Part shown: positions 1-10,598 of the stretch, in pieces
How positions within the stretch are numbered: the first letter of the stretch is position 1
Layout: each line of letters starts with the position of its first letter
Assembly: GCA_037355855.1 (NCBI GenBank)
Contig: CM074765.1
Location: 1,116,001-1,180,000, forward strand
Length of the DNA stretch: 64,000 bases
Direction: 5' to 3'
DNA from: Pseudo-nitzschia pungens
Taxonomy: Eukaryota > Bacillariophyta > Bacillariophyceae > Bacillariales > Bacillariaceae
Translations under genes and position numbers: made by a program
Notes under the pieces: model-generated
Told to the model about the DNA's origin: nothing
What the model saw: the letters and a program-made list of their open reading frames with translations, nothing else
The model's database searches: none

Positions 1-995
1 ATGGGGAAGAAATAGAGGTGTCAGAAGCGTCAATTTACCGGTGGATGAGCAATGGTGTTCAGCGCTGTCGAATGAATGGAAACAAAGATAAAACAGCGCT
101 TGTTGGCAGGGATCTTAGTCTGCTCGTGTTCTGTCTTATTGTTTGGCCTCAATCCACACTTGACGAGATGGCAATGTTTATTTACAACGAGGGGGGAGGA
201 ATCTACAGTCGACAGCTCCTCTCGCACCGGTTACAAGAGCTCAATGTAACACAGAAAAAGGCTAGTATCGAATCTTACCGGGCTTACACTGCAGCGAACA
301 GGAGGAAGGAATGGTTGTTCTGGAACAGACCATTGCCATCTGGTATTGCTGGCATCCCCAGAAAGCGCCTCATTGATATCGACGAGTTTGCGATGGAAAC
401 ACGAAGACTGAATCGCAGCAAGGCTTGGGCAGTTAGATTTCGAAGAGTTCGCAATATCGGCAATTACACTAAAGGGCACAAACTTACAGTTATTATTGCT
501 GTGGAGGCTGGAGATCCTACTGTACCCAACAATTTGTCAGGGAGTGTTGCTCATCCGCGTCGATGGATTCGCGTCACGAGGGAAGCAGGAACGACAGCCG
601 ACAACTTTGCCTCTTTTGTAGACAGTATCTGCTCTTCTTTTGAAGGAGAGCGGCGAGTGCCACAAACAGACGACTGGAGAGTGTTTATGTGGGACAACTT
701 GAGCAGCCACTCTGCGCCGGTTGTTTACAATACCATTTTGGACAGGGAAGGACCGACGCGATTCGACATTGTCCCCCGACCTCCCTATCAGCCCAAGTAT
801 GGACCGACAGAGTATATTATTTGTCAGCTAGTGAACTATCTGAAGATTAATACGAGAGGGGAGCTAGACCTCCCTGATTTAGAGCAGCAAATCCTACAAG
901 CAGCAGCAGCAATCGGTCCATTCGACGGGACGTTTGCTCACTGTGGATACAGCGAGGATGGTACCTACCCCGGCGTTGTAATAGAGCAGCGCTGA
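1..995 (+). CDS. DDE superfamily transposase, 5' end outside window
   Basis: The reading frame is open to the left window edge; the first listed codon (GTG at 18) is not a true start, so the gene is truncated by the window. The readable 325 residues begin with the end of a helix-turn-helix (VSEASIYRW). A DDE catalytic domain follows: first acidic cluster IDIDE (about residues 119-123), second Asp in WDNLSSHSA (226), and Glu in PTEY (265). The last two are about 39 residues apart, as in IS630/Tc1-mariner-type DDE_3 domains. It would cut and join transposon ends in the nucleus. The frame is intact to its stop, so it may be active. Immediately downstream lie TTGTCG repeats, and a convergent gene at 1797-3659 may belong to the same element. 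The DDE assignment is by motif recognition. Confidence 0.82.
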   Translation, partial: GEEIEVSEASIYRWMSNGVQRCRMNGNKDKTALVGRDLSLLVFCLIVWPQSTLDEMAMFIYNEGGGIYSRQLLSHRLQELNVTQKKASIESYRAYTAANRRKEWLFWNRPLPSGIAGIPRKRLIDIDEFAMETRRLNRSKAWAVRFRRVRNIGNYTKGHKLTVIIAVEAGDPTVPNNLSGSVAHPRRWIRVTREAGTTADNFASFVDSICSSFEGERRVPQTDDWRVFMWDNLSSHSAPVVYNTILDREGPTRFDIVPRPPYQPKYGPTEYIICQLVNYLKINTRGELDLPDLEQQILQAAAAIGPFDGTFAHCGYSEDGTYPGVVIEQR

Positions 996-997
996 GC

Positions 998-1770
998 GCC
1001 ATTGTCGATTGTCGATTGTCGCGTCTCCACCAGCGTCTCCACCATTGTCGATTTCGATTTGGTTGTATTTCTTAGTGGTTGTTTAGTGGGGGATTTGCTT
1101 TTGCAGAGTTGCAAAAATAGAAATAATGAATTAGAGTTTGCTCCAGTTTGCTCCAGTTTGCTGTAGTTGCTTCGAAACAGGTTTTCGATTGTACCCAATA
1201 GCGCCGCTGGCAGTCGATCACTCCCATGTCTTAAGTATCAAACACTTGTGGGAATCGATTATATCCATCTCCATTGGTGGATATCAAACATAGGTACAAT
1301 AGAAAACCTTGGACGTCCACATGGTGGGATTGAAGTCGACCGGCGCCAGAAAGTATAGAAGAACTGCTGGGATTGAAGTCGGCGGACGCGTCAACTCCTG
1401 GGATTGAAGTCGGCAGACTTGTCCAAGTATAGGAGAACTGCTGGGATTCAGAGGTGTTGGACCTCTCTTTATCTATTGTAGGTCTACAAGTCTGGATATC
1501 GAACATACCGGTACACGAAAGTCCGGAACACAAACACGATCGATCGATCGGATCCACTCCAGCAAACAGCAGCAAACAGCAGCAAACAGCAGCAGAATAA
1601 AAAAAAAGGAGCAGCAAGCAGCAGCTCATAATTTTGCTGCTGGCAACATGTAAAAACTACACCTTGTCTCCAGTAAGAACAACACGACAATCTACTACAA
1701 CACGACAATCGACAATGACGCGACAATCGACAATGACCCGACAATCTACAACGCGACAATTTACAACTAA
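998..1770. repeat. Inverted TTGTCG repeat clusters between two element genes
   Basis: Directly after the transposase stop (about 1000-1054) the plus strand carries ATTGTCG repeated several times. From about 1683 to 1770 the complement CGACAAT is repeated at least six times. The two clusters share the 18-nt run ATTGTCGATTGTCGCGTC in inverted orientation. Between them (about 1322-1460) GGGATTGAAGTCG occurs three times and an AGTATAG(A/G)AGAACTGCTGGGATT unit twice. CAGCAAA repeats lie near 1561-1590. These could be subterminal transposase-binding repeats or paired 3' UTR structure; which of these is not shown. Confidence 0.6.
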
Positions 1771-1796
1771 TCATAGATAATTACTAATAATAAAAT

Positions 1797-3659
1797 TTAT
1801 TTCTTCTCTGCTCCGGTGTCCTTCGCCGGAATCTTCTGGCGCTTGCACCAGTCCACCATCTTGGGGAGACACTCCTCCGGATCTTTTCCACGCTTGGCAA
1901 GATCAGTTGCCTTGCGCTTGATCCGGGAAGCTTCTGTTGAATCATTTTCAGCAGTAAGAGTGTCTCCCAAGTGATCGAGGATCTCCAAGGTGGGCTGGGA
2001 GTTCTCCTGGAAGTCGGCTTTCTCATTGGCTGCTTCCCTCATGGACCGGAGGAAGGGAGGAGTATCACCCGACAATTCACTTGGTGGAGTACCACTCGAC
2101 AATTCGGTTGGTGGAGTACCACTCGACAATTCGCGTTCACTCGACAATTTACGGCTTGGTTTGATTGGAGTACACAACAATTCAGCTCCATCGACGCTGA
2201 TTGGTTGGACACGAGATCCGATCCCTTCGACAGCACCAGATGGCGTCTCTGAGAACCGGTTCGCCGTATTGCTGTTACGGAGGAACCTGGTTGGATCCAT
2301 TGGATGTTCCTGGAGTCTGTTCCGGTAGAACCTGGAGTCTCCAGTGGGATCCGGAGCGACACCACTCTTCTCTGCCCGGAGCTGATCGATAGTCTTCCCG
2401 TCCTTGGTGGTAGACTTGATAGGCCCGAGTTCATCCTGGAGACACTTCTTCACTTTGGCACTTCCAAGAACCGGATCCGAAATCATGTCATGGAAGGTGG
2501 ATGCATGAGTGTCACGGACAATCTGTTCCTTGGAAGCTGTTGGATTAGACAGATACTGCTCATTCGCGTTAGCAGCATATCTGTCTTCCCAATGCTGGAG
2601 GAACTTGGATGTGTTGATTTCTTCATCGGAGTCGGACTCGCTCTTCGGATCCACTGAATCAGCAATTGCCTTCCTCTCAGTTTCAGTGAATGTGACGTCA
2701 CAGTTACAGTTGCATACATCGCAGCGACGGCAGTTTCCCTGATTGTTGAGGTATTTGTATCCAGATTGGGTAGCAAATTGACACCCCCCACAATTGCCAC
2801 CATCCGGGGAGTGCAAACAGTGGATCTTGAAACAGAAGCAACCAATCTCGCGTTCTTTCTTTCTTGGCTTCCGGGGCTTTTTGGTTGCTTGCTGAGCGCT
2901 TTTCGACTTGGCATTGTATTGTCGGAGCTTCTTCTGGTGTTCATTATCGATCTCCTGGTTAATTTCAACAATTTCTTGTCTACTCTGGAGATGCATGGTG
3001 TAGTAATGACCACAACTGGGGCATTCTTTGGAGTGCCTCTTCGATTTATCAAACTCAATCTGCTCGTGTGGACGCGATGTGGCAGTTTTCCGGGCCCTGG
3101 CGCGTCTCCTGGCAGATTCGGCTGCAGCAGCTTCCTTCTTGGCAAGTACCTTGTCCAACTCAACAATATACATCTCATCCAGTTTGTTAAGCAACAAAAT
3201 CGCCTCAGGAGTCTTTCTGTTGGAAGGACGTGTCTTGGGAGCTTTGACAGACGCAGTCAACTCCTTGTAGATCCAGAGCTGCTTCATGGCTTCAGCAAGT
3301 TGCATAGCAACGTACTTCGTACCCCAATGGATCTTTTTACAGCGTTTGGAGGTCCCTTTGCTATCGATACAGCGCTTTTGGAGGGTCAAAAGAGCAGTCT
3401 TGGCATCATTGTCGACAAGAGGGGACAAATCAGTCTTGGTGAAGTCATCAAGCTGTCCAATTTTGACAGGTAAGGTGTATGGAAGTCGATTATCCAAGAG
3501 ATTGTAAATCTCATGGTAATGGATTTGGGGATCCTTGGCTTTCTTCTCGTCCGAGCTGAAGAGACTATCGTCGGATGAGTCGGACTCCAACAATTCACTC
3601 GGGACGTGTCCAAAAGTCTTGCTGAGAGCAGAAGGGGCCTTTTTGTCGAAGATTGGCAT
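1797..3659 (-). CDS. Cys-rich 620-aa protein, probable transposon accessory protein
   Basis: ATG at 3659, stop at 1797. No family was recognised. The N-terminal half is basic and helical. Around residues 210-350 is a large Cys cluster (CPSCGHYY, CFCFKIHC, GGNCGGCQF, then CRRCDVCNCNC) that looks like several zinc-binding knuckles. The C-terminal part has a short tandem Ser-Gly-Thr-Pro-Pro-type repeat (about residues 495-520) and a Lys-rich tail. It is convergent with the DDE transposase, about 0.8 kb away, with TTGTCG repeats in between and a related GATTGTCGAGTCTCGATTG stretch upstream of its start (about 3750). That context suggests an element-encoded DNA-binding or accessory protein. This is inference; it could instead be an unrelated host gene. 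Confidence 0.7.
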   Translation of the reverse strand: MPIFDKKAPSALSKTFGHVPSELLESDSSDDSLFSSDEKKAKDPQIHYHEIYNLLDNRLPYTLPVKIGQLDDFTKTDLSPLVDNDAKTALLTLQKRCIDSKGTSKRCKKIHWGTKYVAMQLAEAMKQLWIYKELTASVKAPKTRPSNRKTPEAILLLNKLDEMYIVELDKVLAKKEAAAAESARRRARARKTATSRPHEQIEFDKSKRHSKECPSCGHYYTMHLQSRQEIVEINQEIDNEHQKKLRQYNAKSKSAQQATKKPRKPRKKEREIGCFCFKIHCLHSPDGGNCGGCQFATQSGYKYLNNQGNCRRCDVCNCNCDVTFTETERKAIADSVDPKSESDSDEEINTSKFLQHWEDRYAANANEQYLSNPTASKEQIVRDTHASTFHDMISDPVLGSAKVKKCLQDELGPIKSTTKDGKTIDQLRAEKSGVAPDPTGDSRFYRNRLQEHPMDPTRFLRNSNTANRFSETPSGAVEGIGSRVQPISVDGAELLCTPIKPSRKLSSERELSSGTPPTELSSGTPPSELSGDTPPFLRSMREAANEKADFQENSQPTLEILDHLGDTLTAENDSTEASRIKRKATDLAKRGKDPEECLPKMVDWCKRQKIPAKDTGAEKK

Positions 3660-4844
3660 GGTTTCAGAGCTAATTTGGAGGAGATTTTAGTGCAGTTGCA
3701 GAGGATTCCAAGGTAGGTACTTTCAATCGATCAGACTGAATACTGTGGTGGATTGTCGAGTCTCGATTGCCGTGTTATTTCGATCGCATCGATCGATCGA
3801 TTTCCCCTCTGCTGAATTCCTCTCTGTTTCTCAGCTCCCCTCTGCTCTCCCTCCAATGACGCAAGATCAACCTCCCCCATCCAAGACAGTGGCAATAATT
3901 GCAAGTGTGATACCATCTTGCTCTCGATTGCTGTTGTTGTGGATAGAGCCACATTTTGGAAGGCCGAAGCCCGGAAAAAGAACTTTCGTTGTAAGTTGCG
4001 AACACCAAAAATAGATGATTTTGAAGAGTTTAGTAAGGCACTCGAACAATGGGTTTCCACTAACAAAAGACCATACGATAAAGGGTTATAGGAATTTATC
4101 TATTACAGAGATAATTTTTATTTAAGGTATGTTCTCCTACCCGGTCCATTGGTGGTTGACTGGCGTTCCATTGGTTCTAATTTCAGTGCACCACTCGTGA
4201 TTCTCAATTGTTGTCGGACTCGTAGTAATGAATCACCGTTCTGTAATTACCGAATTGCAAGACGAGTCGTTTTTGGTCACCCGAACGGATTGCGGATTCG
4301 AAAAACGAGAACCCTGCAATCAGCATTGTGTGCTTCGCGTTTGTTTCCTTCCGATCCGACTCATTCGGTTCTTCGGAAATTCGTGCTACTAAAATCCTCT
4401 CACTTCACCCTCGGTTCCACATACGCCTGTAGTAGTAATATAATATTTCTACAAGAACAATGGGTCAGCAGCTGATAGGACGAGGAATACCGTACTAGTA
4501 GTACTACATTGACATGGGTGTTCTTGCAGCATGGTTGCAATCGATTGAATTCGTAGTGACACAGATCTTTTTTCCTCTTGCTTTCAAAAAGGATGAATTG
4601 CGATTTGTTCCTTTAATATTATGTTCTTATTGTTACTAAAGATGATGTACGGTATTTCTTAAACGAATAATACTATGATAATATCCAATTGCCGATTCAC
4701 CGAGGAGCAGATACTCCCGTCGAACGAGACAATTGATATTTAAACTTCAAATGGAGGAGTAACCTTTCGCGTGGTAGGTCCCATTTTGGAAACGATGCAG
4801 ACACCGAGGCATAGCGGACGAGACAGACGAAACAATGGAAGAAA
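3660..4844. other. Intergenic, no supported gene
   Basis: This holds the probable promoter side of the 620-aa gene and the right flank of the putative element, with a TTGTCG-like stretch at about 3750-3770. A few ORFs of 60-110 codons are present but show no recognisable motif or coding bias. AT-rich blocks with ACTAGTAGTACTAC-type motifs occur near 4430-4510. Confidence 0.6.
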
Positions 4845-5855
4845 TTATTTGGTCACTTCCATCCACGATTCCTCGTCTTTTGTTTCGTCGGAGGGAGTTC
4901 TCGAAATCGTGTTCTCTGCGCTTTCTCTGCTCCTCGAATCTTCTTCGTGCTCCTCTTTGTCACTGTCACTGTTACTGTTACTGTCACTTTTACTTTCACG
5001 GTCACGATCACCGTCTTCTTCTTCTTCTTCTTGGACGGTTTCGACTTCCACAGAGTCTGTTTCGCGGTTTTGCCCATGTTGGTCGGTGGCTTCGTCTTTG
5101 TGTTCGTCACTATCTTCTTGGTTGTTGTCACTGGCAACTTCGGATGGTTCCGCTACCCTTTCCTCCGCACCGGTGGTGTCGGTGGGCGCGTCACCGTCAT
5201 TCTCACTGCTAGTAGTATCATTGCTGCTTGCGGATTCCGACGAACCGACGCGAATCGGGATGCGGCGCGGTCCGGTGGTGGTTTTCTTCGGGACCACCAA
5301 TTCGAGGATCCCGCCGTCGAGGTTGGCGCTCATCCTGTCGATCTCGGCGGTCTTTCGGTCCAGGGCAAACCGGCGGTGGAGGCGAAAGACGTCGCCCAGC
5401 TTGTTGGTCCGGCTTCCCGAAACGGTAACGACAAAGCTTTCGTCGTCGACGTGGATCGAAATGTCCTCCGCGCCGAATCCCGTCACGTCGAGGGAGACCT
5501 TGGCGACCTCCGGGGTTTCCTCGTGGTGGATGCGGCTCTTCGGGGTTTGGCCGGTGCTTGCTTGCTGCTGCTTCGGAAAGCGTCGGGGAACCGTCCCGCC
5601 GGGGCAACGGTGGGTCTCGGTCCCGGCCTTGGCATCGGGGCAGCTTCGGGCTTCTGGCTTGCAGTTGGCCGTTCCGGTACGGCGGCAGGGTGTGTTGCAC
5701 CCTCTCTCGACCGCAGAGGATGATTCGTTTCGCTTCGAATCGGTGTTGCTCGCGGAGCGCTCCGGGTGGAATGCCACGAAGTATTCCTTGTGGAAGGGAC
5801 CATGATGGAAGGCACGATGTTGAGAGGCGTGGATGGGGAAGACTGCGAATACCAT
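4845..5855 (-). CDS. Small heat shock protein (Hsp20/alpha-crystallin) with acidic tail
   Basis: The frame is open further upstream, but the ATG at 5855 (context AAGATGG) is chosen because the upstream part is rich in unlikely sequence. This gives 336 aa. An alpha-crystallin domain lies at about residues 115-190: PEVAKVSLDVTGFGAEDISI opens it and GGILELVVPK closes it, matching the family's G-x-L-x-V-x-x-PK signature. It is followed by an IPI motif (199-201), like the I-x-I that docks between dimers. A long Asp/Glu/Ser tail of about 130 residues follows, unusual for the family, whose members are mostly 15-25 kDa. The expected role is an ATP-independent holdase chaperone. A basic, His-rich N-terminus gives no clear targeting. 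The acidic tail is partly encoded by GTCACTGTTACTGT-type simple repeats. Confidence 0.85.
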   Translation of the reverse strand: MVFAVFPIHASQHRAFHHGPFHKEYFVAFHPERSASNTDSKRNESSSAVERGCNTPCRRTGTANCKPEARSCPDAKAGTETHRCPGGTVPRRFPKQQQASTGQTPKSRIHHEETPEVAKVSLDVTGFGAEDISIHVDDESFVVTVSGSRTNKLGDVFRLHRRFALDRKTAEIDRMSANLDGGILELVVPKKTTTGPRRIPIRVGSSESASSNDTTSSENDGDAPTDTTGAEERVAEPSEVASDNNQEDSDEHKDEATDQHGQNRETDSVEVETVQEEEEEDGDRDRESKSDSNSNSDSDKEEHEEDSRSRESAENTISRTPSDETKDEESWMEVTK

Positions 5856-7644
5856 CTTGAAGGGATGAATGGGAGAGATGCTTGAGTTTGATTTCTTGTT
5901 CGTTGAATACGACGTTGTTTTGTTTTGTTTCTGTTTGGAATGCAGAGAAATGCAAATTGTGAGCAAACAATCGGGTTCTTCAAAAAACGAAAAAAACGAG
6001 AGAAAATCGAGAACGTGATGCGTCGGCGACTTGCGAGTTTCGTAAAAGTCCGAGATCGAATTCACGATCCAAAAGGGGTCGTATGGCGGGAAACCGAACA
6101 GGATCGAAGCGCTTCGAGCTATCCAGAAAGGCAACGAAACCATCGAACGAGCTCTTTCACCTTCCATTTCTGAATTTTTGACGGAGGACAGACCTTCCTG
6201 GGATCGAGCACGTTTGGGAACATGATTCGTAAGGTTACGAGTAGAGTTCACCTTACGAGTACGAGTACGAGTACTTGTATGAGCACTCGTACATCGTACA
6301 AGCACACGTACGAGTACGTACTCGTACAGAAAAAGTATGCACAAGTACAAGTATTAAATAGTTTTCTTGTTCTCACCAAGTTCACCTTGTGGGACACGAG
6401 CTTCGTAATAGTAACGTTACCATATTACCATACCGTAAACCTTACGGTAGGTCGAGAACCAAACTGGTGCTCCATCTCTGTTCTGTCGTGTGGTTCAAGC
6501 CCCATTTTGTTGCTTGTAGCTAGTAGGATATCAATGCTGCTGTCAGAGAAGATTAAAGCTTTTTGGCAAATCAAACTACAACCCCCACCACCAGCAATGT
6601 GGTGATAGTAAGAATAAGAATGCCTTCTTGCAAAGAACTGCTGTCAGCACCAGCAACAAGACCCACCAAGAAGAACAAGAAGAAGAACAAGAAGAAGCCG
6701 GCGAGGAGTCCTCCGACCAAGAATCAGAACCATCCTTCTTTTTCTTCTTCTTCTTCTTGCTTGTTGTTCGTATTGTTGTATTGTTAGAATGCTGGTGGGT
6801 GTTCTTCGTGGAGAATATGTTGACACAGGAACTATCTGAAACGGAGACAATATTGTCGAAGAGAGGATATATGTGTATATATATATATATATATTATACT
6901 ATTATTCGAGGCCAAAGCAGGATTTGAAATTCTCCGAAATTTCAGACGAATGCATCAGCATCATACTGCTAGTAGAGAAAGCTCTGTGAATGTGTCGATA
7001 TTCTGCCTATTAGTAAGGTTACTTGTACTATAACGATGTGCAATGAACAGGAAGTGTTGCAATGAATCAATGAATCCATCAATCGATATGCGTCGTGTAT
7101 ACCACGGTAGAAATGTCGAAATTTTCTCTACGGATTAACAGCAGCAGCAGTACTGCAGCAGTAGTAGTAATGGTAGTAATGGTAGTACTAGTAATAGTAG
7201 TAGTCGTCGTCGTCGTCGTCGCGCAATCTTCTATTCTACGATATCCATCGACGAACCGCAATGGCCACCAGCGACGCGCAGTGCGCTCCTCGACTTGCTC
7301 TCCTCTCCCCGCGTTGGGGATTGGTGATTCCCGTCGCAATTGCCGCAACTGCATCGCTGAGAACGTTGCGTACAAGTAAGTAAATACGTCCGTGCGAACG
7401 CACGCACTTTCGATCGGTGACAATGATTTGAAAACGGCTCGATTGGATACAAATGGATTGGATTGGATTGGATTGGATTCCTTCTTGTCGCTTTTTGTGT
7501 CGGAGTGGACGGTTGAGTGAGTCGGCATGATCGATCGATCGAAATCCTCGGCGGACAACCACCCCACCCCACCCGACAAGACAAGACAATCGCAGCGCGC
7601 ATCATTTCGCATCGAGAAGAAGAAAAAAAAAAACCATTGCGTTT
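5856..7644. other. Intergenic, simple-repeat rich
   Basis: No convincing gene. It contains ACGAGT/GTACGA tandem motifs (about 6240-6330), AAGAAC/AAG runs (6660-6700), CTT runs (6738-6760), a TA run (6876-6895), a GTC run (7203-7221) and GGATT repeated about five times (7455-7479). ORFs of 60-180 codons here follow these repeats. Confidence 0.6.
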
Positions 7645-9783
7645 CTAGGCCTCGGTGGGTTCCACGTCCATGTCATCGGCATCGGCATCCGCATGGTTGC
7701 CATTTTCGTCTGCAGTTTTGGTTTCGTCATCGTCGTCGTTTTCGTCGTCTTCGTCTTCGTTTTCGTCGTCGCTGTCGACCAGCTTGAGGCGCATCGTTTC
7801 CCCGGACCCGCTCGCGTGCGCCAGCACCTGGTCCCAGTACTGGCCGACCCCCCTGGATCCGAGGACCTTGCGGGCCTGGGCCGAGGTCTCGCAGTGCTGA
7901 AAGACGAATCCCGCAAACTGCCGCCTGGGGACCATTCCGGTCCAGACAAGGGCGCAGCGGTTGTCCCTGTCGAACCTGTGTTTCTTGGGTTTTTTGTTGG
8001 GGAGCGGCAGTCCGTCCGGACCGAGGACGGGGTTGCCGCTGTCGTCGTTGTTGTTTTCACCTTCGCCTTCGTCGTCGCTCTCGCTCTCGTAGTCGTCCTC
8101 CCCGTCGGGTCCCTTCCACTTCATGCGGACCGTCATGAGCCGGGTGTATTTCTGAATGGCCCTGGGACCACCCTCGCAGACGACGCAGGCCAGACTGGGA
8201 AAGTCGCACTCGACGACTCCTCCCGTGATGCTGAGCTGCTGGGCGTTGAGGTCGATCTTGGTGCGGTGGTAGGGATGGGAAGCGTTCTTGACGAAAAAGA
8301 GCGCGACGTGGATGGCTCCCGTCGCATTGGCGGTCGGGTTGGCATCCTTTTGTATCTTGCTGCGGAGTTTGTCGGCCCTTTGCTCCCTGGTGAGTTTCTT
8401 GGCCTCGTTTCGTTCCAGGTGGGCCCGCTGTCGCTTCTGGACCTGCTCCATCACCTTTTGTTCCATCTGGGACGGATCGACGTAGGCCTGGTCTCCCATG
8501 ACCCGGATAAAGTTCTGGAGGGTCAGCCGGGGTTCCGGTGGCTCGATGAGACCCGCGGCCTGCAGGTCCTGGAGCTCCCGTTGTTTTTGCTCCCGGCGGC
8601 GCTTGCGGGCCCGCTTTTGCTCCTTCTTGGTCAGGTACAGGACCGGCTCGGCAGGTTTCTTTCCGGCGTCTCCCGGGGGTTGGATCGGCACAATGTGCTG
8701 GACGAGTCCCGCGGTCTTGCTGTGGGAGAGGGAGGCCTGCTGGGAACATTTGGTTCGGAGTTCCAGCGCCCGATCGACCGCTTCCGGATAGGTTACCGTC
8801 TCCTTGGCGGCAGCGGCGGCGGATTGAGTTCCCCCACCATCGTTTTCCGACTTTTCCGCCTGTTCCGTCTTTTCCGCCGCCGGCTGCCGCAATTGCATGC
8901 GGGATTGCGTCGCCCTGGAGAGCGCCGATCCCTCGCAGCTCGCCACCTGCTTCCTCAGCTTGGAGGGCAGGAGCTCCATGTCCCACCACTCCACCACCGC
9001 CGGCATGGCCCGCAGGGGCTGCTGCTGTTTCCCCCCCTTCGAAATGTCCGCGTTCCCGATCTCGGCCCGGGGCGCCAGGATCCCCTTGTCGTCCATCTCG
9101 TCGAGGACCTCCGTGGTCCCGTAGTAATTGGAGCCGGAGCCCATGGTCGCCGACCGAAAGTACTGGCCGGCCTTGCGGCCGCTGGCAAATCCGGCCGAGG
9201 CGGCATTGGCCGCCCTCTGTCGCTTGCGCTCGGCAATGTCCACAAAGGTTCCCGGCTCGACGAACCGGAGCTCGCGGCGGTGTCGCTGGCGGTGTTGCTG
9301 GCCGACGGAGTGTCCCGCGGCCTCGAGGCGGGCGTCGACGTACTTGCTCGAGGCGTCCGACAACGACGCGGCAAGCGCTTGGTGATTGTTGCCCGCGGTG
9401 GTGGAAGTGGCGTCATCGGATTGCGCCTCGCGGTGGGCCAGGTAGGGATTGGCCTTGGGTTTTGGCTTTGCGGGGAGGAGAGCGGTGGTGGCTTTGGCAA
9501 AGGTCGGTCCTGTGACGGTCATGTCGAGCTCGTAGTGCTTGGCTCGTTTGGTCGACGGTGGACCGGGGGCTGCGGAGGACGATGCTGCGGAGGACGCTGC
9601 CGCGGTGGGTTGGGGGAGGGGCCGTTTGTTGCTGGAATTGGAATTGGAATTAGCATTGGAAGTCGGGACGAAAGCAGTCGTGGCAGCGGTTTTGGATTTG
9701 AGTGCCGCCAGGCGGGCCGCAATGCTGGCCTTGAGCGCGAGGGCCTTGGCTTTGCTGTCGACCGGACCGGCGGAACTCGTTGC

Positions 9784-9816
<33 letters not shown>

Positions 9817-9948
9817 GGAAGCGGAACTCGTCGCCGTTTCCGGCGCGGCAGCGGACCCCCATCGCCGCTTCCGCCGTCGCTCCGTCTTCTTGCCGTCGGT
9901 ATTGGTTGCGGACGGGGTGGAGTCCGGCTCCTGTTTGATGTTCTCCAT
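7645..9948 (-). CDS. PRP3: U4/U6 snRNP protein Prp3
   Basis: ATG at 9948 (start MENIKQEPDS) gives 767 aa; the frame stays open upstream but that part is simple sequence. A basic RRRKRRW patch and a long Ala/Ser/Thr low-complexity N-terminus come first. The conserved Prp3 region spans about 315-560, including WWDMELLP, HIVPIQPPG, YLTKKEQKRARKRRR and RLTLQNFIRVMGDQA. A C-terminal Prp3/DUF1115 fold follows (about 548-712), with CEGGPRAIQKYTRLM and a conserved W-x-G-M-V region near 669. Prp3 binds U4/U6 RNA in the tri-snRNP and is needed for spliceosome assembly. The PWI domain of animal orthologues is not apparent. An acidic insert (615-640) and an acidic C-terminal tail are present. It is divergent from MOZART1 across about 650 bp. 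Confidence 0.93.
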
Positions 9949-10598
9949 TGTGGACCGACTCACTCCGCGATCGCTTTCTTTCTGCTGACCTCGTTTCTGT
10001 GCTGTGCTGTGCTGTGCTGTGATAGCAAGGGTTGCGGGTTGCACCGAAATTGCGGGTCTCTCTCGATGGGTTTGAAAGGGGAAGGATGAGGTGCGTTGTG
10101 AAGCCGGAGTCCGGAGTGAGAGTGAGAGTGAGAGTGAGAGTCGTCGGGTCGGGTCGGGTCTGGTCGAGTCGAGTTGAGCCGAGTCGTTCTTGCTATGATC
10201 TTTGATGTTGTTGCTTTGTTGATGCTGCCATGAATGAATCACCGCATCGTCTGTAATCTGTCCGTTTGAGAAAAGGGGGGTTTGGAAAACTAAATATTCG
10301 ATTTTTTGTGCTGCCCGGCGTGAGCGGGCGTCTTCCGTTCAAAAGTTCGAATGGAGTGCTACCGTAATTTACCGTAAGTCTTACCGTACAGTTAATTTTT
10401 ACTGTATTTACTGTATCGGTAATACATACGAAGTACAACCTTACAATACATGCTACATAATCTGATCTTTGTTCGGACCCTCCGCTGGCAATTGGCCTTT
10501 CGCAAGGAAAGAGAAACAATACGGTACGATCCGTCCTCCATCGCAAGACACGAACCAAACCAAGCCCGAACGAAACGAAACCAATCGATACCGCAGTT
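9949..10598. promoter_or_regulatory. Divergent Prp3/MZT1 intergenic region
   Basis: This 650-bp region separates the start codons of two divergent genes and so must hold both promoters and 5' UTRs. It carries GTGCT pentamer repeats (about 10000-10022), GAGAGT hexamers (about 10114-10140), GGGTC repeats (about 10144-10160) and TTACCGTA/TACCGTAAG motifs (about 10370-10400). No TATA box or initiator is assigned. Confidence 0.5.

Noticed and set aside
7693..10089. 798-codon plus-strand frame
   Set aside because: Antisense to Prp3, which carries recognisable conserved blocks; the plus frame has no domain.
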